46,992 bases of DNA from Rhizobium sp. PDO1-076 (GCF_000247475.1 NZ_AHZC01000155.1:1-46992); one strand, 5' to 3'. Shown: positions 1 to 10,977, numbered from the stretch's first letter. Notes: a model not told the origin generated them from the sequence alone. Numbers and translations are program-made.

Positions 1-199
1 ATGTCACGCCGGCCAGAGCCGCCTTGCCAGAGAGACGCATGCGCCCGGCAAAAATCGCCGAACGGGGCGCCGGAAGGAGCCACATACTAAACTTACAGAG
101 GTTGCTTCTGGCGCCCTGTCCGAGACTGACAAGCTATCCCCGGAGGAGGACATTCCGACCGGTGCATCGGCATGGGATTTTTGAAGGTTTGATTGATGT

Positions 200-240
200 G
201 AGTGGAGGATGGCGGGTGGAGGATGGTGGGTGGAAAGTCC
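200..240. repeat. 14-bp tandem repeat, about 3 copies
   Basis: Three consecutive units can be aligned: GAGTGGAGGATGGC, GGGTGGAGGATGGT and GGGTGGAAAGTCC. The third is one base short and diverged. No coding role is apparent. Confidence 0.6.
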
Positions 241-288
241 GAAGCGTGGGTGCAGCTACAGCCTCAATGGGAGCTTTCAGCGCCAGTT

Positions 289-337
289 CGCCCCCCTCTG
301 TCGGCTCCGCCGACATCTCCCCCACACGGGGGGAGAT
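289..337. repeat. intergenic double-hairpin repeat element
   Basis: Two adjacent inverted repeats are visible: GTCGGC-TCC-GCCGAC at 300-314, and ATCTCCCCC-ACA-CGGGGGGAGAT at 315-337. The sequence resembles the short C-rich/G-rich palindromic element I associate with intergenic regions of Rhizobiales genomes. That family assignment is from memory. A related C-rich/G-rich stretch occurs again at about 471-503. Confidence 0.6.
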
Positions 338-470
338 CGCCGAGACCGCAGTGCAAGGGAGAAAAATGGTGACCGCGGTCCAAAGGCCAAAACAGCAGAC
401 GACAAGACATCGCCTCATTGCACCGGCCTCAATTGTCCAAGGTATCCGATTGGCCGAGCGGCCAGCCACC

Positions 471-503
471 TGCCGATCTCCCTCCTTGTGGGGGGGGGGG
501 AGG
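471..503. repeat. second, degenerate copy of the C/G-rich element with G11 tract
   Basis: TGCCGATCTCCCTCCTTGT is followed by an uninterrupted run of 11 G (490-500). It resembles the right half of the element at 289-337. Homopolymers of this length are prone to slippage and to sequencing error. Confidence 0.5.
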
Positions 504-765
504 AACGGTCTGCGCAGCAGAGCAAACGATCCAGTGAATCGTTTGCCGTGACGAACGGCCGGCAGGACAGGAGGGGGGTATCGCGGAAGCAGAGAGGGTT
601 TTCGCCGGCACACGAATGCCAAACGCTCCGGCACACCAGACTGGAAGCACCGCACCCCGGGCCGCAGTCCCTCAAACATCACTGCAGACGCCAATCACCA
701 CTTCGGTATCATCATGCCCATGACCTCGCAGACGACGTCACAGGCATCAAATCGTCCGGTCCCCC

Positions 766-2598
<1,833 letters not shown>

Positions 2599-2602
2599 GG
2601 CT

Positions 2603-3253
2603 TCAGGCTCCGGTCATGTCATGAGGGCGGGCAAGGATCACCGCGTCACCGCGTGTCAGCGAGAAGCGCACAGGCCCTTCCGCGACGTTGGAAATGGTGC
2701 GCGACGATCCGAAGGCAAGATCGAAATCGGCAAGCGGATAACGGGCATTCTCGATCGTCAGACCGGCAAGATCGGTGAGACCGAGAACGGAAAACAGCGA
2801 GCCCCTGGGCAGGTCGATCACCAGCGGCGCACGCAAAAGCGGATAGGCCTCTTCGAGACCCGAGCTCATCACCACGTCGATCCCGCGCTTGGCCAGCGCC
2901 ACCGCCGACAGAAGATGCATCAGCGCATGATCGGAGCGTTCGCCGCCGAGCGCGCCGGCCAGGATCAACCGCGTCGCACCGCGCGACAAAGCCTCGTCGA
3001 CGGCGATCTCGCCATCGGTCGAAGCCTTGCGCGCCGGATAGGGCATGCGCGGCACATCGGGAAAATCCTCGACCGGCAGATCGTCAGAACTGTCGAAATC
3101 GCCGACCCAGAGCTCGGGCTTGAGGCCGAGCGCGAGCGCATGGCGCATGCCGCCATCGGCCGCAATCACACGGCTTTCAGCGACCGCGGCCTTCAGCCGG
3201 TCGGTCGGTTCGACAAGCCCGCCGAGAAGGATGGTGAAATTGCGCTGCGTCAT
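2603..3253 (-). CDS. thiN: thiamine pyrophosphokinase
   Basis: 216 residues. The enzyme transfers pyrophosphate from ATP to thiamine to make thiamine diphosphate in the cytosol. The N-terminal half carries the family's VIAADGGMRHALALGLKP and VGDFDSSDD segments (nucleotide and metal binding), followed by a basic/acidic stretch with DGEIAVDEAL and the GGERSDHAL motif; the C-terminal half is the beta-rich thiamine-binding domain. I start at MTQRN. An in-frame ATG four codons upstream (3265) is also possible, and neither has a strong ribosome binding site. The ABC-F gene follows after 4 bases. No thiamine transporter genes are adjacent and I see no TPP riboswitch upstream. Confidence 0.9.
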   Translation of the reverse strand: MTQRNFTILLGGLVEPTDRLKAAVAESRVIAADGGMRHALALGLKPELWVGDFDSSDDLPVEDFPDVPRMPYPARKASTDGEIAVDEALSRGATRLILAGALGGERSDHALMHLLSAVALAKRGIDVVMSSGLEEAYPLLRAPLVIDLPRGSLFSVLGLTDLAGLTIENARYPLADFDLAFGSSRTISNVAEGPVRFSLTRGDAVILARPHDMTGA

Positions 3254-3411
3254 GGCTCTGCCCATAACCCATCTTGGGCCAAAAGCAAAAGCCCGATCAC
3301 GTCATGCCTATCACGCGATACCAGATCAGTTGATGCGAGATAACACGATGAAAGCGCGGCAACGCAAGCCGTTGCCGCGGATCGATCGCGACGGTCGGAT
3401 GCACGGACCCG

Positions 3412-3552
3412 TCAGCGCTTCTTGGTGCCGGTGGTTTCGGCAGTCTTCATCTGCGTGGTGAAGCTCGAGGTCGGCGCGGAGGAGACCGGCTTATCCTTGT
3501 CCTTCTTCGGCTTCCTTACTTCGCGGTTCGAACGCTGTTGACCTTTAGCCAT
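3412..3552 (-). CDS. small conserved lysine-rich protein, function unknown
   Basis: 46 residues starting MAKGQQRSNREVRKPKKDKD and ending in KKR. It is very basic in the first half and serine/threonine-rich in the second, with no hydrophobic segment. I recall very similar short proteins annotated as hypothetical across Alphaproteobacteria, so it is probably real despite its size. Its first 37 bases overlap the 3' end of the upstream gene (stop at 3516-3518), which implies translational coupling. The composition suggests nucleic acid or ribosome association, but that is inference only. Confidence 0.7.
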   Translation of the reverse strand: MAKGQQRSNREVRKPKKDKDKPVSSAPTSSFTTQMKTAETTGTKKR

Positions 3553-3797
3553 GGACCTTGTTCCTTCTGCATCTGAGCCGGCGCCTGTTTCGGCATCCGG
3601 CTGCGGGTGGGGTCGATATCGTCTTCGGCGACGCAACGGTCGAAATTCTCGGCTTCGAAGTGCACGCGATATTGGCGTTTGCCGCCGGTTTCGGGCAGCG
3701 TCGCGGTGATCTTGCAGACACCCGGCGTTCGCGCCACGCGCACAGGGCCATCCTTCAGGAAGATCATGTCGCCGATTGCAAATTTATGTCCACTCAT
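3516..3797 (-). CDS. conserved hypothetical protein
   Basis: 93 residues starting MSGHKFAIGDMIFLKDG, preceded by a GGAG ribosome binding site. The frame is open further upstream through a GTG at 3977, but that extension looks non-coding. The N-terminal half reads as a small beta-barrel (GDMIFLKDGPVRVAR, GVCKITATLPE, RQYRVHFE), reminiscent of SH3-like or KOW-like folds, followed by an acidic FDRCVAEDDIDPT segment. I do not recognise a named family. It overlaps the next small gene by 37 bases and the two probably form one transcript. Confidence 0.7.
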   Translation of the reverse strand: MSGHKFAIGDMIFLKDGPVRVARTPGVCKITATLPETGGKRQYRVHFEAENFDRCVAEDDIDPTRSRMPKQAPAQMQKEQGPWLKVNSVRTAK

Positions 3798-4205
3798 CAG
3801 GGTCTCCTCCGCGCGCCGGGTGCTGCGGGTGTAGCAAAGCCGCCCGGACGCGCTGATCGCATACCGGGGGCAGTTTCTGTTTCGGAAGGCACACAAACCC
3901 GCCTTTGCGGCGGCTGGTGGCGACGACCGCAAGACGGTGGTCGGCTTTGTTTTGATCAAGGAAGAAAAAGCTGACACATCCGGCGCCGGTGATCCCGTCC
4001 CTGTGGGGGGAGACGCGCCTCAACTGGACATGTGAAACTGAAGTCCCTTCAGACTGTCAGATTTCTGCATAAATACAAGCTTTATCTTGCATGACAGCAG
4101 CACAGATCACCCGCGTCGACGGCCGACTTGCGCTTGCATGAACCGGTGCGGCTCACTAGGTTTTGCACCAGACAGGACATGGGATGGCATGGGGGCAGAC
4201 AGACA
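3798..4205. other. divergent intergenic region
   Basis: This 408-base stretch separates a minus-strand pair from the plus-strand MoxR gene and must hold both promoters, though I cannot pick -35/-10 boxes with confidence. A plus-strand frame is open from 3835 to a stop at 4033-4035. Its end would read FVLIKEEKADTSGAGD and so on. It lacks a convincing start codon and ribosome binding site, so it is not called as a gene. Confidence 0.5.
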
Positions 4206-5048
<843 letters not shown>

Positions 5049-5127
5049 CGGCATGCCATTCGAGCGCTGCATTGCGCCATGTTTTTTCGTTGATTTGCAG
5101 GCACGACAGGCGTAAACAGCGCGGGTG

Positions 5128-5186
5128 TTTCGTGGTGATTTGGCCGGCCGGCTTGCAGCCACGTAAAATAAGTCGCTAAAGGGCCG
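5128..5186 (+). promoter_or_regulatory. SAM-II riboswitch (metA leader)
   Basis: The core matches the compact alphaproteobacterial SAM-II aptamer. P1 is CGTGG (5131-5135) paired with CCACG (5159-5163). The loop contains GTGATTTGG and GGCTTGCAGCC, and downstream comes AAATAAGTCGCTAAAG, which forms the pseudoknot strand. It lies about 105 bases before the metA start. In the known class, S-adenosylmethionine binding stabilises the pseudoknot and lowers expression of metA. The assignment rests on the sequence pattern and its position. Confidence 0.93.
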
Positions 5187-5290
5187 AGGCAAGTTCAACA
5201 CTTTCCAAGGACCGGTAGCGATATGCAAAGCTGCCGGTATTTTTGTTTTGGCGGTCCAGCACCGTCGCGACACGGAAAGTTGAGAGTAAG

Positions 5291-6214
5291 ATGCCGATCA
5301 GGATTCCCGACACACTGCCCGCCTTTGAAACCCTCGTGCACGAGGGCGTTCGGGTGATGACCGAAACGGTGGCTGTCCGCCAGGACATCCGCCCGTTGCA
5401 GATCGGCCTGCTCAACCTCATGCCGAACAAGATCAAGACGGAACTGCAGTTTGCCCGCCTGATCGGCGCCTCGCCGCTGCAGGTCGAGCTGACCCTGGTG
5501 CGCGTTGGCGGCCACAAGGCGAAGAACACGTCCGAAGAGCATCTCCTGTCCTTCTACCAGACCTGGGACGAGGTGAAGCACCGCAAGTTCGACGGCTTCA
5601 TTGTCACCGGCGCGCCGGTCGAGACCATGCCCTACGAGGATGTCACCTACTGGAATGAGATGGCGCAGATCTTCGACTGGACCGAAACCCATGTGCATTC
5701 GTCGATGAATGTCTGCTGGGGCGCCATGGCGGCGATCTACCATTTTCACAAGGTTCCCAAGCATCCGCTGAAGGAAAAGGCATTCGGCGTCTATCGCCAT
5801 CGCAACCTGGCGCCGTCCTCGGTGTTTCTCAACGGCTTTTCCGACGATTTCCAGGTGCCTGTGTCACGCTGGACGGAGGTCCGCCGTGCCGAGATCGAGA
5901 CGGAAAAGAGCCTGAACATCCTGCTCGAATCCGACGAAATGGGCGTCTGCCTGGTACAGGAGGACCGCGCCAAGCGTCTCTACATGTTCAACCACGTCGA
6001 ATATGATTCCACCTCGCTGGCGGATGAATATTTCCGCGACGTCAATGCCGGCATCCCGATCAAGATGCCGCACAACTACTTCCCGCATAACGACGACACG
6101 CTGGCGCCGCTCAATCGCTGGCGCGGCCATGCGCATCTGTTGTTCGGCAACTGGATCAACGAGATCTACCAGACGACGCCCTATGACCTGAACGAGATCG
6201 GCAAGGATCTGTAG
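5291..6214 (+). CDS. metA: homoserine O-acyltransferase (probably acetyl-CoA-specific)
   Basis: 307 residues starting [10 protein letters not shown]. The enzyme acylates homoserine, the first committed step of methionine synthesis. The nucleophile Cys142 sits in [12 protein letters not shown], and the catalytic His235 and Glu237 in FNHVEYD; these positions coincide with Escherichia coli numbering. Residue 111 is Glu (TGAPVE). In this family Glu111 is associated with acetyl-CoA and Gly111 with succinyl-CoA, so the product is probably O-acetylhomoserine despite the MetA fold. A SAM-II riboswitch precedes the gene, giving feedback by S-adenosylmethionine. An in-frame start at 5243 is rejected because the extension has no family similarity. 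Confidence 0.96.
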   Translation: MPIRIPDTLPAFETLVHEGVRVMTETVAVRQDIRPLQIGLLNLMPNKIKTELQFARLIGASPLQVELTLVRVGGHKAKNTSEEHLLSFYQTWDEVKHRKFDGFIVTGAPVETMPYEDVTYWNEMAQIFDWTETHVHSSMNVCWGAMAAIYHFHKVPKHPLKEKAFGVYRHRNLAPSSVFLNGFSDDFQVPVSRWTEVRRAEIETEKSLNILLESDEMGVCLVQEDRAKRLYMFNHVEYDSTSLADEYFRDVNAGIPIKMPHNYFPHNDDTLAPLNRWRGHAHLLFGNWINEIYQTTPYDLNEIGKDL

Positions 6215-6216
6215 CC

Positions 6217-6681
6217 ATGGCCCATCCAGACACAGCACTCGTGGAAATCCGGCCGCTCACGGCAGCCGACGAAGCCGACTGGCGGCGTCTGTGGAAGGCC
6301 TATCTGGCCTTCTACGAGACAGAACTGCCGGAGGAGATCTACCAGGCGACCTTTGCCCGGCTGATCTCCGGCGGTGCCGGCGAGTATCGCGGTCTGCTGG
6401 CATGGGTCGGCGGCAGGCCCGTCGGCCTTGCCCATATCCTCTTTCATCGCTCCTGCTGGCATATCGACAATATCTGCTACCTGCAGGACCTCTATGCCGA
6501 CCCAGATGTGCGCGGCAAAGGCATCGGCCGAGCATTGATCGAGGCGGTCTATCGGGTGGCCGAAGCGCAGAATGCCAGGGAAGTCTACTGGATGACCCAG
6601 GAATTCAATGGGACAGCCCGCAAGCTTTATGACAGGATTGCCGACAAGACGCCCTTCATCATCTACCAGAAAAACCTCTGA
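6217..6681 (+). CDS. GNAT family N-acetyltransferase
   Basis: 154 residues. The acetyl-CoA-binding motif A is clear: YLQDLYADPDVRGKGIGRAL (about 88-107), with the R-G-K-G-I-G pyrophosphate loop. It is followed by a helix and the MTQEFNGTARKLYDRI segment typical of motif B, in which N-x-x-A-x-x-L-Y contributes the general acid Tyr. The substrate is unknown. It starts 2 bases after metA stops and ends 6 bases before the VWA gene, so it is probably co-transcribed with both and may come under riboswitch control through metA read-through. Confidence 0.9.
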   Translation: MAHPDTALVEIRPLTAADEADWRRLWKAYLAFYETELPEEIYQATFARLISGGAGEYRGLLAWVGGRPVGLAHILFHRSCWHIDNICYLQDLYADPDVRGKGIGRALIEAVYRVAEAQNAREVYWMTQEFNGTARKLYDRIADKTPFIIYQKNL

Positions 6682-6687
6682 AAGCCG

Positions 6688-7872
6688 ATGTTCCTGCCTT
6701 TCTTCCTGCGGCTGAGACAAGAGAAGGTCCCGGTGACGCTGCGGGAATATCTGTCGCTGCTGGAGGGCCTGCAGGCAGGACTGGTCGATTTCGACATCGA
6801 CGGGTTCTATTTTCTCGCCCGCACAACGCTGGTCAAGGACGAGCGCTTCATCGACCGTTTCGACCGGGTGTTCGGCGAAATCTTCGGCGGCCTTGTATCG
6901 CAGGCGGCCGGCGACGGCGTGGAAACCGTTGCCATTCCCGACGAATGGCTGCGCAGGCTTGCCGAAAAGCACCTGTCGGAAGACGACAAGAAGCTGATCG
7001 AAGCGCTGGGTGGCTTAGATGCGCTGATGGAAACGCTCAGAAAACGCCTTGCCGAACAGAAGGAACGCCATCAGGGCGGTTCGAAATGGATCGGCACGGC
7101 CGGCACCTCCCCCTTCGGCGCCTATGGCTACAATCCGGAAGGCGTGCGTATCGGCCAGCAGGAAAGCCGTCACCGGCGCGCCGTGAAGGTCTGGGACAGC
7201 CGCGAATTCCACAATCTCGACGACACTGTCGAACTCGGAACCCGCAACATCAAGGTCGCCTTGCGCCGGCTGCGCCGGTTCGTCCGGCAGGGAGCGGCCG
7301 AGGAATTCGACCTCGCCGGCACGATCCGCGCCACCGCTGAACACGGCTATCTCGACGTCAAGACGCAGGCCGAGCGCAAGAACGCGGTCAAGCTGCTGAT
7401 GTTCTTCGACATCGGCGGCTCGATGGACGATCACGTCAGGAGCGTTGAGGAGTTGTTTTCCGCCGCCCGCGCCGAGTTTCGCCACATGGACTATTTCTAC
7501 TTCCACAATTGCCCCTATGAGCGGGTGTGGAAAGACAATCGCCGGCGCCATAGCGATACGATCGCGACACAGGACATCATCCGCACCTTTGGGCCGGACT
7601 ACCGGGTGATCTTTGTCGGCGATGCGGCGATGAGCCCCTACGAGATCACCCAGCCAGGCGGCTCCGTCGAACACTGGAACACCGAAAGTGGCGCGGTCTG
7701 GCTGCAGAGGCTGACCGGTCATTTCCGCCGGCATCTGTGGATCAATCCACTGACCGAGCCACAATGGGACTATACGATGTCGGTCGGATTGATTCGCCGG
7801 TTGATGGAGAACAGGATGTTTCCCCTGACGCTGGGCGGCCTGGAGGCAGCAGCCCGCGAACTGGCACGGTAA
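6688..7872 (+). CDS. CoxE-like VWA domain protein
   Basis: 394 residues. The N-terminal part (FLPFFLRLRQEKVPVTLREY) matches the helical opening of CoxE-like proteins. The C-terminal half is a von Willebrand A domain beginning LLMFFDIGGSMDDHV (about 237-250). The metal-coordinating MIDAS motif reads D-I-G-G-S-M rather than D-x-S-x-S, so the first serine is glycine, a variant I believe is common in this subfamily. VWA proteins of this type pair with MoxR ATPases, and one lies 1.6 kb upstream on the same strand. A short GTSPFGAYGYNPEGVRIGQ segment before the VWA domain is also conserved in the family. The specific client is unknown. Confidence 0.88.
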   Translation: MFLPFFLRLRQEKVPVTLREYLSLLEGLQAGLVDFDIDGFYFLARTTLVKDERFIDRFDRVFGEIFGGLVSQAAGDGVETVAIPDEWLRRLAEKHLSEDDKKLIEALGGLDALMETLRKRLAEQKERHQGGSKWIGTAGTSPFGAYGYNPEGVRIGQQESRHRRAVKVWDSREFHNLDDTVELGTRNIKVALRRLRRFVRQGAAEEFDLAGTIRATAEHGYLDVKTQAERKNAVKLLMFFDIGGSMDDHVRSVEELFSAARAEFRHMDYFYFHNCPYERVWKDNRRRHSDTIATQDIIRTFGPDYRVIFVGDAAMSPYEITQPGGSVEHWNTESGAVWLQRLTGHFRRHLWINPLTEPQWDYTMSVGLIRRLMENRMFPLTLGGLEAAARELAR

Positions 7873-7901
7873 GACAGACAACAGAAAAGCGGGAGAAACG
7901 C

Positions 7902-8912
7902 ATGGCAAGGCAGGCATTCGGACAGACGGCAACGGGTGAGACCGTGGACAAGGTGACGCTGACCGGCGGCGGACTGACGGCCTCGATCATCACCTATGGT
8001 GCCGCGCTGCAGGATCTGCGCCTGGAAGGCCATGCCGCACCGCTGGTGCTCGGCTTCGACAATCTCGACGGCTACATCAACCATTCGCCCTATTTCGGCG
8101 CCACGCCGGGCCGCTGTGCCAACCGCATCGGCAATGGCCGCTTCACGCTGGATGGCACCGACTACCAGCTCGAATTGAACGAGCGCGGCGTCAGCCATCT
8201 GCATGGCGGCTCCGACGGCATGGGCAAGCGCAACTGGAAGATCATCGGCCTGTCTCCCGACAGCGTGACGCTGGAAATCAGCGATGCGGAGGGCCGTGCC
8301 GGCTATCCCGGCACCACGCGGACCACGACGACCTACACGCTGAAGCCGGAGGGCACGTTATCGATCGTCTTCGAGACCACGACCGACAAGCCGACCATCG
8401 CCAATGTCTGCCATCATTCCTACTTCAATCTCGATGGCCGCGATGACATTCTCGGCCACGACCTGATGATCGCCGCCGATCACTATACCCCGGTCGACGA
8501 CCGCCTGATCCCCACCGGCGAGATCCGCCCGGTCGCCGGCAGCGACTTCGATTTCCGCGAGATGCGTCCGATCCGGCAGACGGTAGACGGCGCGCAGCTG
8601 GGCTATGACCACAATTTCTGCTTCTCGTCGGCCAGGACCGACAAGCGCAGCGTGGCACTGGCCCGCAGCGTCAATTCCGGCGTCACGCTGGAAGTGCGCA
8701 CCACCGAGCCGGGCGTGCAGTTCTATGCCGGCGGCAAGGTAGCGCCGGAGGCTCCCGGACTGGACGGCCGCCGCTACGGCGCCTTTGCCGGCTTCTGCCT
8801 GGAAACCCAGACCTGGCCGGACGCCATCAACCACAAGGGCTTCCCCAATGCAGTCCTGCGCCCGGGCGAAGTGCTGCGCCAGGAAACGGACTACGTGTTT
8901 TCGAAGAGCTGA
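7902..8912 (+). CDS. galM: aldose 1-epimerase (mutarotase)
   Basis: 336 residues starting MARQAFGQTATGET, with GGGAGAA upstream of the ATG. It interconverts alpha and beta anomers of aldoses. The family's landmarks are present: FGATPGRCANRI, HLHGGSDGMGKRNW, the catalytic-histidine segment VCHHSYFNL, and the C-terminal FCLETQTWPDAINH containing the catalytic Glu. It has no obvious signal peptide and is probably cytosolic. The gap from the VWA gene is 29 bases, so it may share that transcript. Its exact sugar substrate is not determined by sequence. Confidence 0.93.
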   Translation: MARQAFGQTATGETVDKVTLTGGGLTASIITYGAALQDLRLEGHAAPLVLGFDNLDGYINHSPYFGATPGRCANRIGNGRFTLDGTDYQLELNERGVSHLHGGSDGMGKRNWKIIGLSPDSVTLEISDAEGRAGYPGTTRTTTTYTLKPEGTLSIVFETTTDKPTIANVCHHSYFNLDGRDDILGHDLMIAADHYTPVDDRLIPTGEIRPVAGSDFDFREMRPIRQTVDGAQLGYDHNFCFSSARTDKRSVALARSVNSGVTLEVRTTEPGVQFYAGGKVAPEAPGLDGRRYGAFAGFCLETQTWPDAINHKGFPNAVLRPGEVLRQETDYVFSKS

Positions 8913-9384
8913 GTGATGGGTTCGAAGGGGCAGGTTCGTGCGCGAGCCTGTTCCGGCATCCACGATAAGAGAAATATGCACTTAAAACCACAACACGCCG
9001 TGGTGTGCCATTTTCTGTCAATGTCGTCATTGGAAGAAAAATGGAGCGGGTGAAGCGATTCGAACGCTCGACCCCAACCTTGGCAAGGTTGTGCTCTACC
9101 CCTGAGCTACACCCGCTCATAACCTCGATCCTGGGGTAGTCAGTGGATCGTGGGCCGCCGTTTCTGCGGCGACGGGCGCTATATCGCTCAAACGATTTTC
9201 AATTGCAACAGGGAAATGAAAGATTGCTGCGAAAAAAATGCAGCGCCGTTGAAAAAATCTCGCAAACCCCAGAAAATGTGGGCTTTTTTGCCGCGCATTA
9301 GATTGTCAGGTGTCGGTGGCGGGCCTATCTCTGGCGGCAAAATCCGCTAGACCTGCCGCAACAGCCGTCAACAGGAACGCAAAA
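8913..9384. other. intergenic region holding tRNA-Gly
   Basis: Apart from the tRNA at 9042-9116 this stretch contains no gene I can support. A plus-strand frame at 9150-9350 has unremarkable composition (many Cys, Lys and Gly) and is not called. The promoter of the YbaK-type gene must lie in the right half. Confidence 0.5.
9042..9116 (-). tRNA. tRNA-Gly (GCC)
   Basis: On the minus strand the sequence starts GCGGGTGTAGCTCAGGGGTA and ends in an encoded CCA. The acceptor stem GCGGGTG pairs with CACCCGC, the anticodon loop CTTGCCAAG has anticodon GCC (9082-9084 on plus), and the T-arm is GTTCGAATC. The full cloverleaf of 75 nt folds without mismatches that concern me. A T-run follows immediately downstream on the minus strand. 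Confidence 0.98.
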
Positions 9385-9921
9385 ATGAGCGCCGAAACCG
9401 ATATTGCCCCGCCGCAGAATGCCGATGCCAAGACTGCGGAAGATCTGTTCCGCTTTCTCGATGAACTGAACATCCAGCACAAGACCAAGACCCATCCGCC
9501 GGTCTTCACCGTCGCCGAATCGGTGTCTTTGCGCGACGAGATTCCCGGCGGCCATACGAAGAACCTTTTCGTCAAGGACAAGAAGGATCAGTTCTTCCTG
9601 CTCACCGTCGAGGAAAACGCCGTGGTCGACCTGAAGACCGTGCACACGATCATCGGCGCCGCCAGCAAGGTGTCTTTCGGCAAGCCGGAAAAGCTGATGG
9701 ACTATCTCGGTGTTGCGCCAGGTTCGGTGACCGCGTTCGGCGCGATCAATGACACCGGCAACAAGGTCACGTTCGTGCTCGATGCCGATCTGATGAAACA
9801 CGACATCATCAACGGCCATCCGCTCTCGAATGATGCGACAACCTCGATCGGCAGCCAGGATCTGCTGCGCTTCATCGAGGCAACCGGACATCAGCCGCTT
9901 GTCTTGAAAGTGACAGCCTGA
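9385..9921 (+). CDS. YbaK/ProX-type aminoacyl-tRNA deacylase
   Basis: 178 residues starting MSAETDIAPPQ. The YbaK/prolyl-tRNA-synthetase-associated domain hydrolyses mischarged tRNA (typically Ala- or Cys-tRNA-Pro) in trans. Visible family segments are HPPVFTVAES, the strongly conserved GGHTKNLFVKDKK, with the lysine important for catalysis, and the C-terminal NGHPLSNDATTSI (substrate pocket). The single-domain size matches freestanding ProX-like editing proteins. Whether it prefers Ala or another amino acid cannot be told from sequence alone. An upstream in-frame start at 9310 adds 25 residues with no family match. Confidence 0.9.
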   Translation: MSAETDIAPPQNADAKTAEDLFRFLDELNIQHKTKTHPPVFTVAESVSLRDEIPGGHTKNLFVKDKKDQFFLLTVEENAVVDLKTVHTIIGAASKVSFGKPEKLMDYLGVAPGSVTAFGAINDTGNKVTFVLDADLMKHDIINGHPLSNDATTSIGSQDLLRFIEATGHQPLVLKVTA

Positions 9922-9987
9922 CATACGATCTTTAAGGCAGTTCAGCAGCCCTGATCAGGCGGGCGAAAAAAGGCGGGAGATACGCAT

Positions 9988-10977
9988 ATGAGCGACTACG
10001 GCAATCCTTTTGGCGGTTACGGCAACCAGCAGATGACGGCCAAGGCGCAATTTGGCGACAGCCCTGCAGCGAGCCCCGCGGTTGCCTCCGCCCCTGCAGC
10101 GGCGCTGATCAAGGATACGACGACGGCAGGCTTCACCAGGGACGTGCTGGAAGAATCGCGCCAGCAGCCGGTTCTGGTCGATTTCTGGGCCCCCTGGTGC
10201 GGCCCGTGCAAGCAGTTGACCCCCGTGATCGAAAAGGCCGTCAACGAGGCCGACGGCCGCGTAAAGCTGGTCAAGCTGAACATCGACGACCATCCGGCCA
10301 TTCCGGGACAGCTCGGCATCCAGTCGATCCCCGCCGTCGTCGCCTTCGTTGACAGCCGTCCGATCGACGGCTTCATGGGGGCGCTGCCGGAAAGCCAGGT
10401 GAAGCAGTTCATCGACAAGGTCGCGGGCCCCGCCGGCGCCGACCAGGCAGCCGAGATCGCCGCTGTCCTGGAAGAAGCCGCAGGTCTGGTGACCGCAGGT
10501 GACATCGACGGTGCGGCGCAGCTGTTTGCCGCCGTGCTCCAGGCCGATCCGGACAATGTCAAGGCGCTGGCCGGCATGGCGGAATGCATGATCGTCGCCA
10601 ACCAGCATGTCCGCGCCCGCGAACTGCTGACGCAATTGCCGGAAGAGCTGACCAAGGCGCCGGAAGTCCAGGCACAGCTGAAGCGCCTCGACCAGATCGA
10701 CGAAGCGCGCAAGCTCGGCGACCCCGTGGCGCTCGAACACACGCTGTCGCTCAATCCCGACGATCACGACGCGCGCATGAAGCTTGCCAAGATCCGCAAT
10801 GTCGAAGGCAGGCGTGAAGAAGCGGCCGAACATCTGCTGCTGATCATGCGGCGCGATCGCGCCTATGATGACGACGGCGGACGCCGCCAGTTGCTGCAGT
10901 TTTTCGAGGTCTGGGGACCGAAGGATCCGGCCACCATCATGGCGCGTCGGAAGCTGTCCTCCATTCTCTTCTCGTGA
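9988..10977 (+). CDS. thioredoxin-TPR co-chaperone (CnoX/YbbN-type chaperedoxin)
   Basis: 329 residues. The first 45 are glycine/alanine-rich and unstructured. A thioredoxin domain follows with FWAPWCGPCK (about 66-75), so both redox cysteines are present, then a TPR-like helical domain (about 160-329: DIDGAAQLFAAVLQADPDN, RARELLTQLPEEL and similar). The family hands oxidation-sensitive proteins to chaperones such as GroEL. The Escherichia coli member lacks one active-site cysteine, whereas alphaproteobacterial members keep CGPC and can act as reductases, as here. It lies 66 bases after the deacylase gene and about 110 before the LON-domain gene. Confidence 0.92.
   Translation: MSDYGNPFGGYGNQQMTAKAQFGDSPAASPAVASAPAAALIKDTTTAGFTRDVLEESRQQPVLVDFWAPWCGPCKQLTPVIEKAVNEADGRVKLVKLNIDDHPAIPGQLGIQSIPAVVAFVDSRPIDGFMGALPESQVKQFIDKVAGPAGADQAAEIAAVLEEAAGLVTAGDIDGAAQLFAAVLQADPDNVKALAGMAECMIVANQHVRARELLTQLPEELTKAPEVQAQLKRLDQIDEARKLGDPVALEHTLSLNPDDHDARMKLAKIRNVEGRREEAAEHLLLIMRRDRAYDDDGGRRQLLQFFEVWGPKDPATIMARRKLSSILFS

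Larger units (their letters stand above)
1..765. other. gene-free, repeat-rich stretch
   Basis: No open frame here has a recognisable product, a good ribosome binding site or consistent codon use, so I call no gene. What can be seen is a run of about three 14-base units around 200-240, a double hairpin at 289-337 and a G-run of 11 at 490-500, each listed separately. The stretch lies downstream of the minus-strand ABC-F gene, and I see no clear intrinsic terminator for that gene. It may be decayed sequence or an intergenic repeat island. Confidence 0.6.

Noticed and set aside
9042..9116. tRNA-Gly as an integration site
   Set aside because: There is no integrase gene, no repeat of the tRNA 3' end nearby, and flanking genes are ordinary.
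9150..9350. 66-residue frame after tRNA-Gly
   Set aside because: No ribosome binding site, odd composition and no recognisable family.
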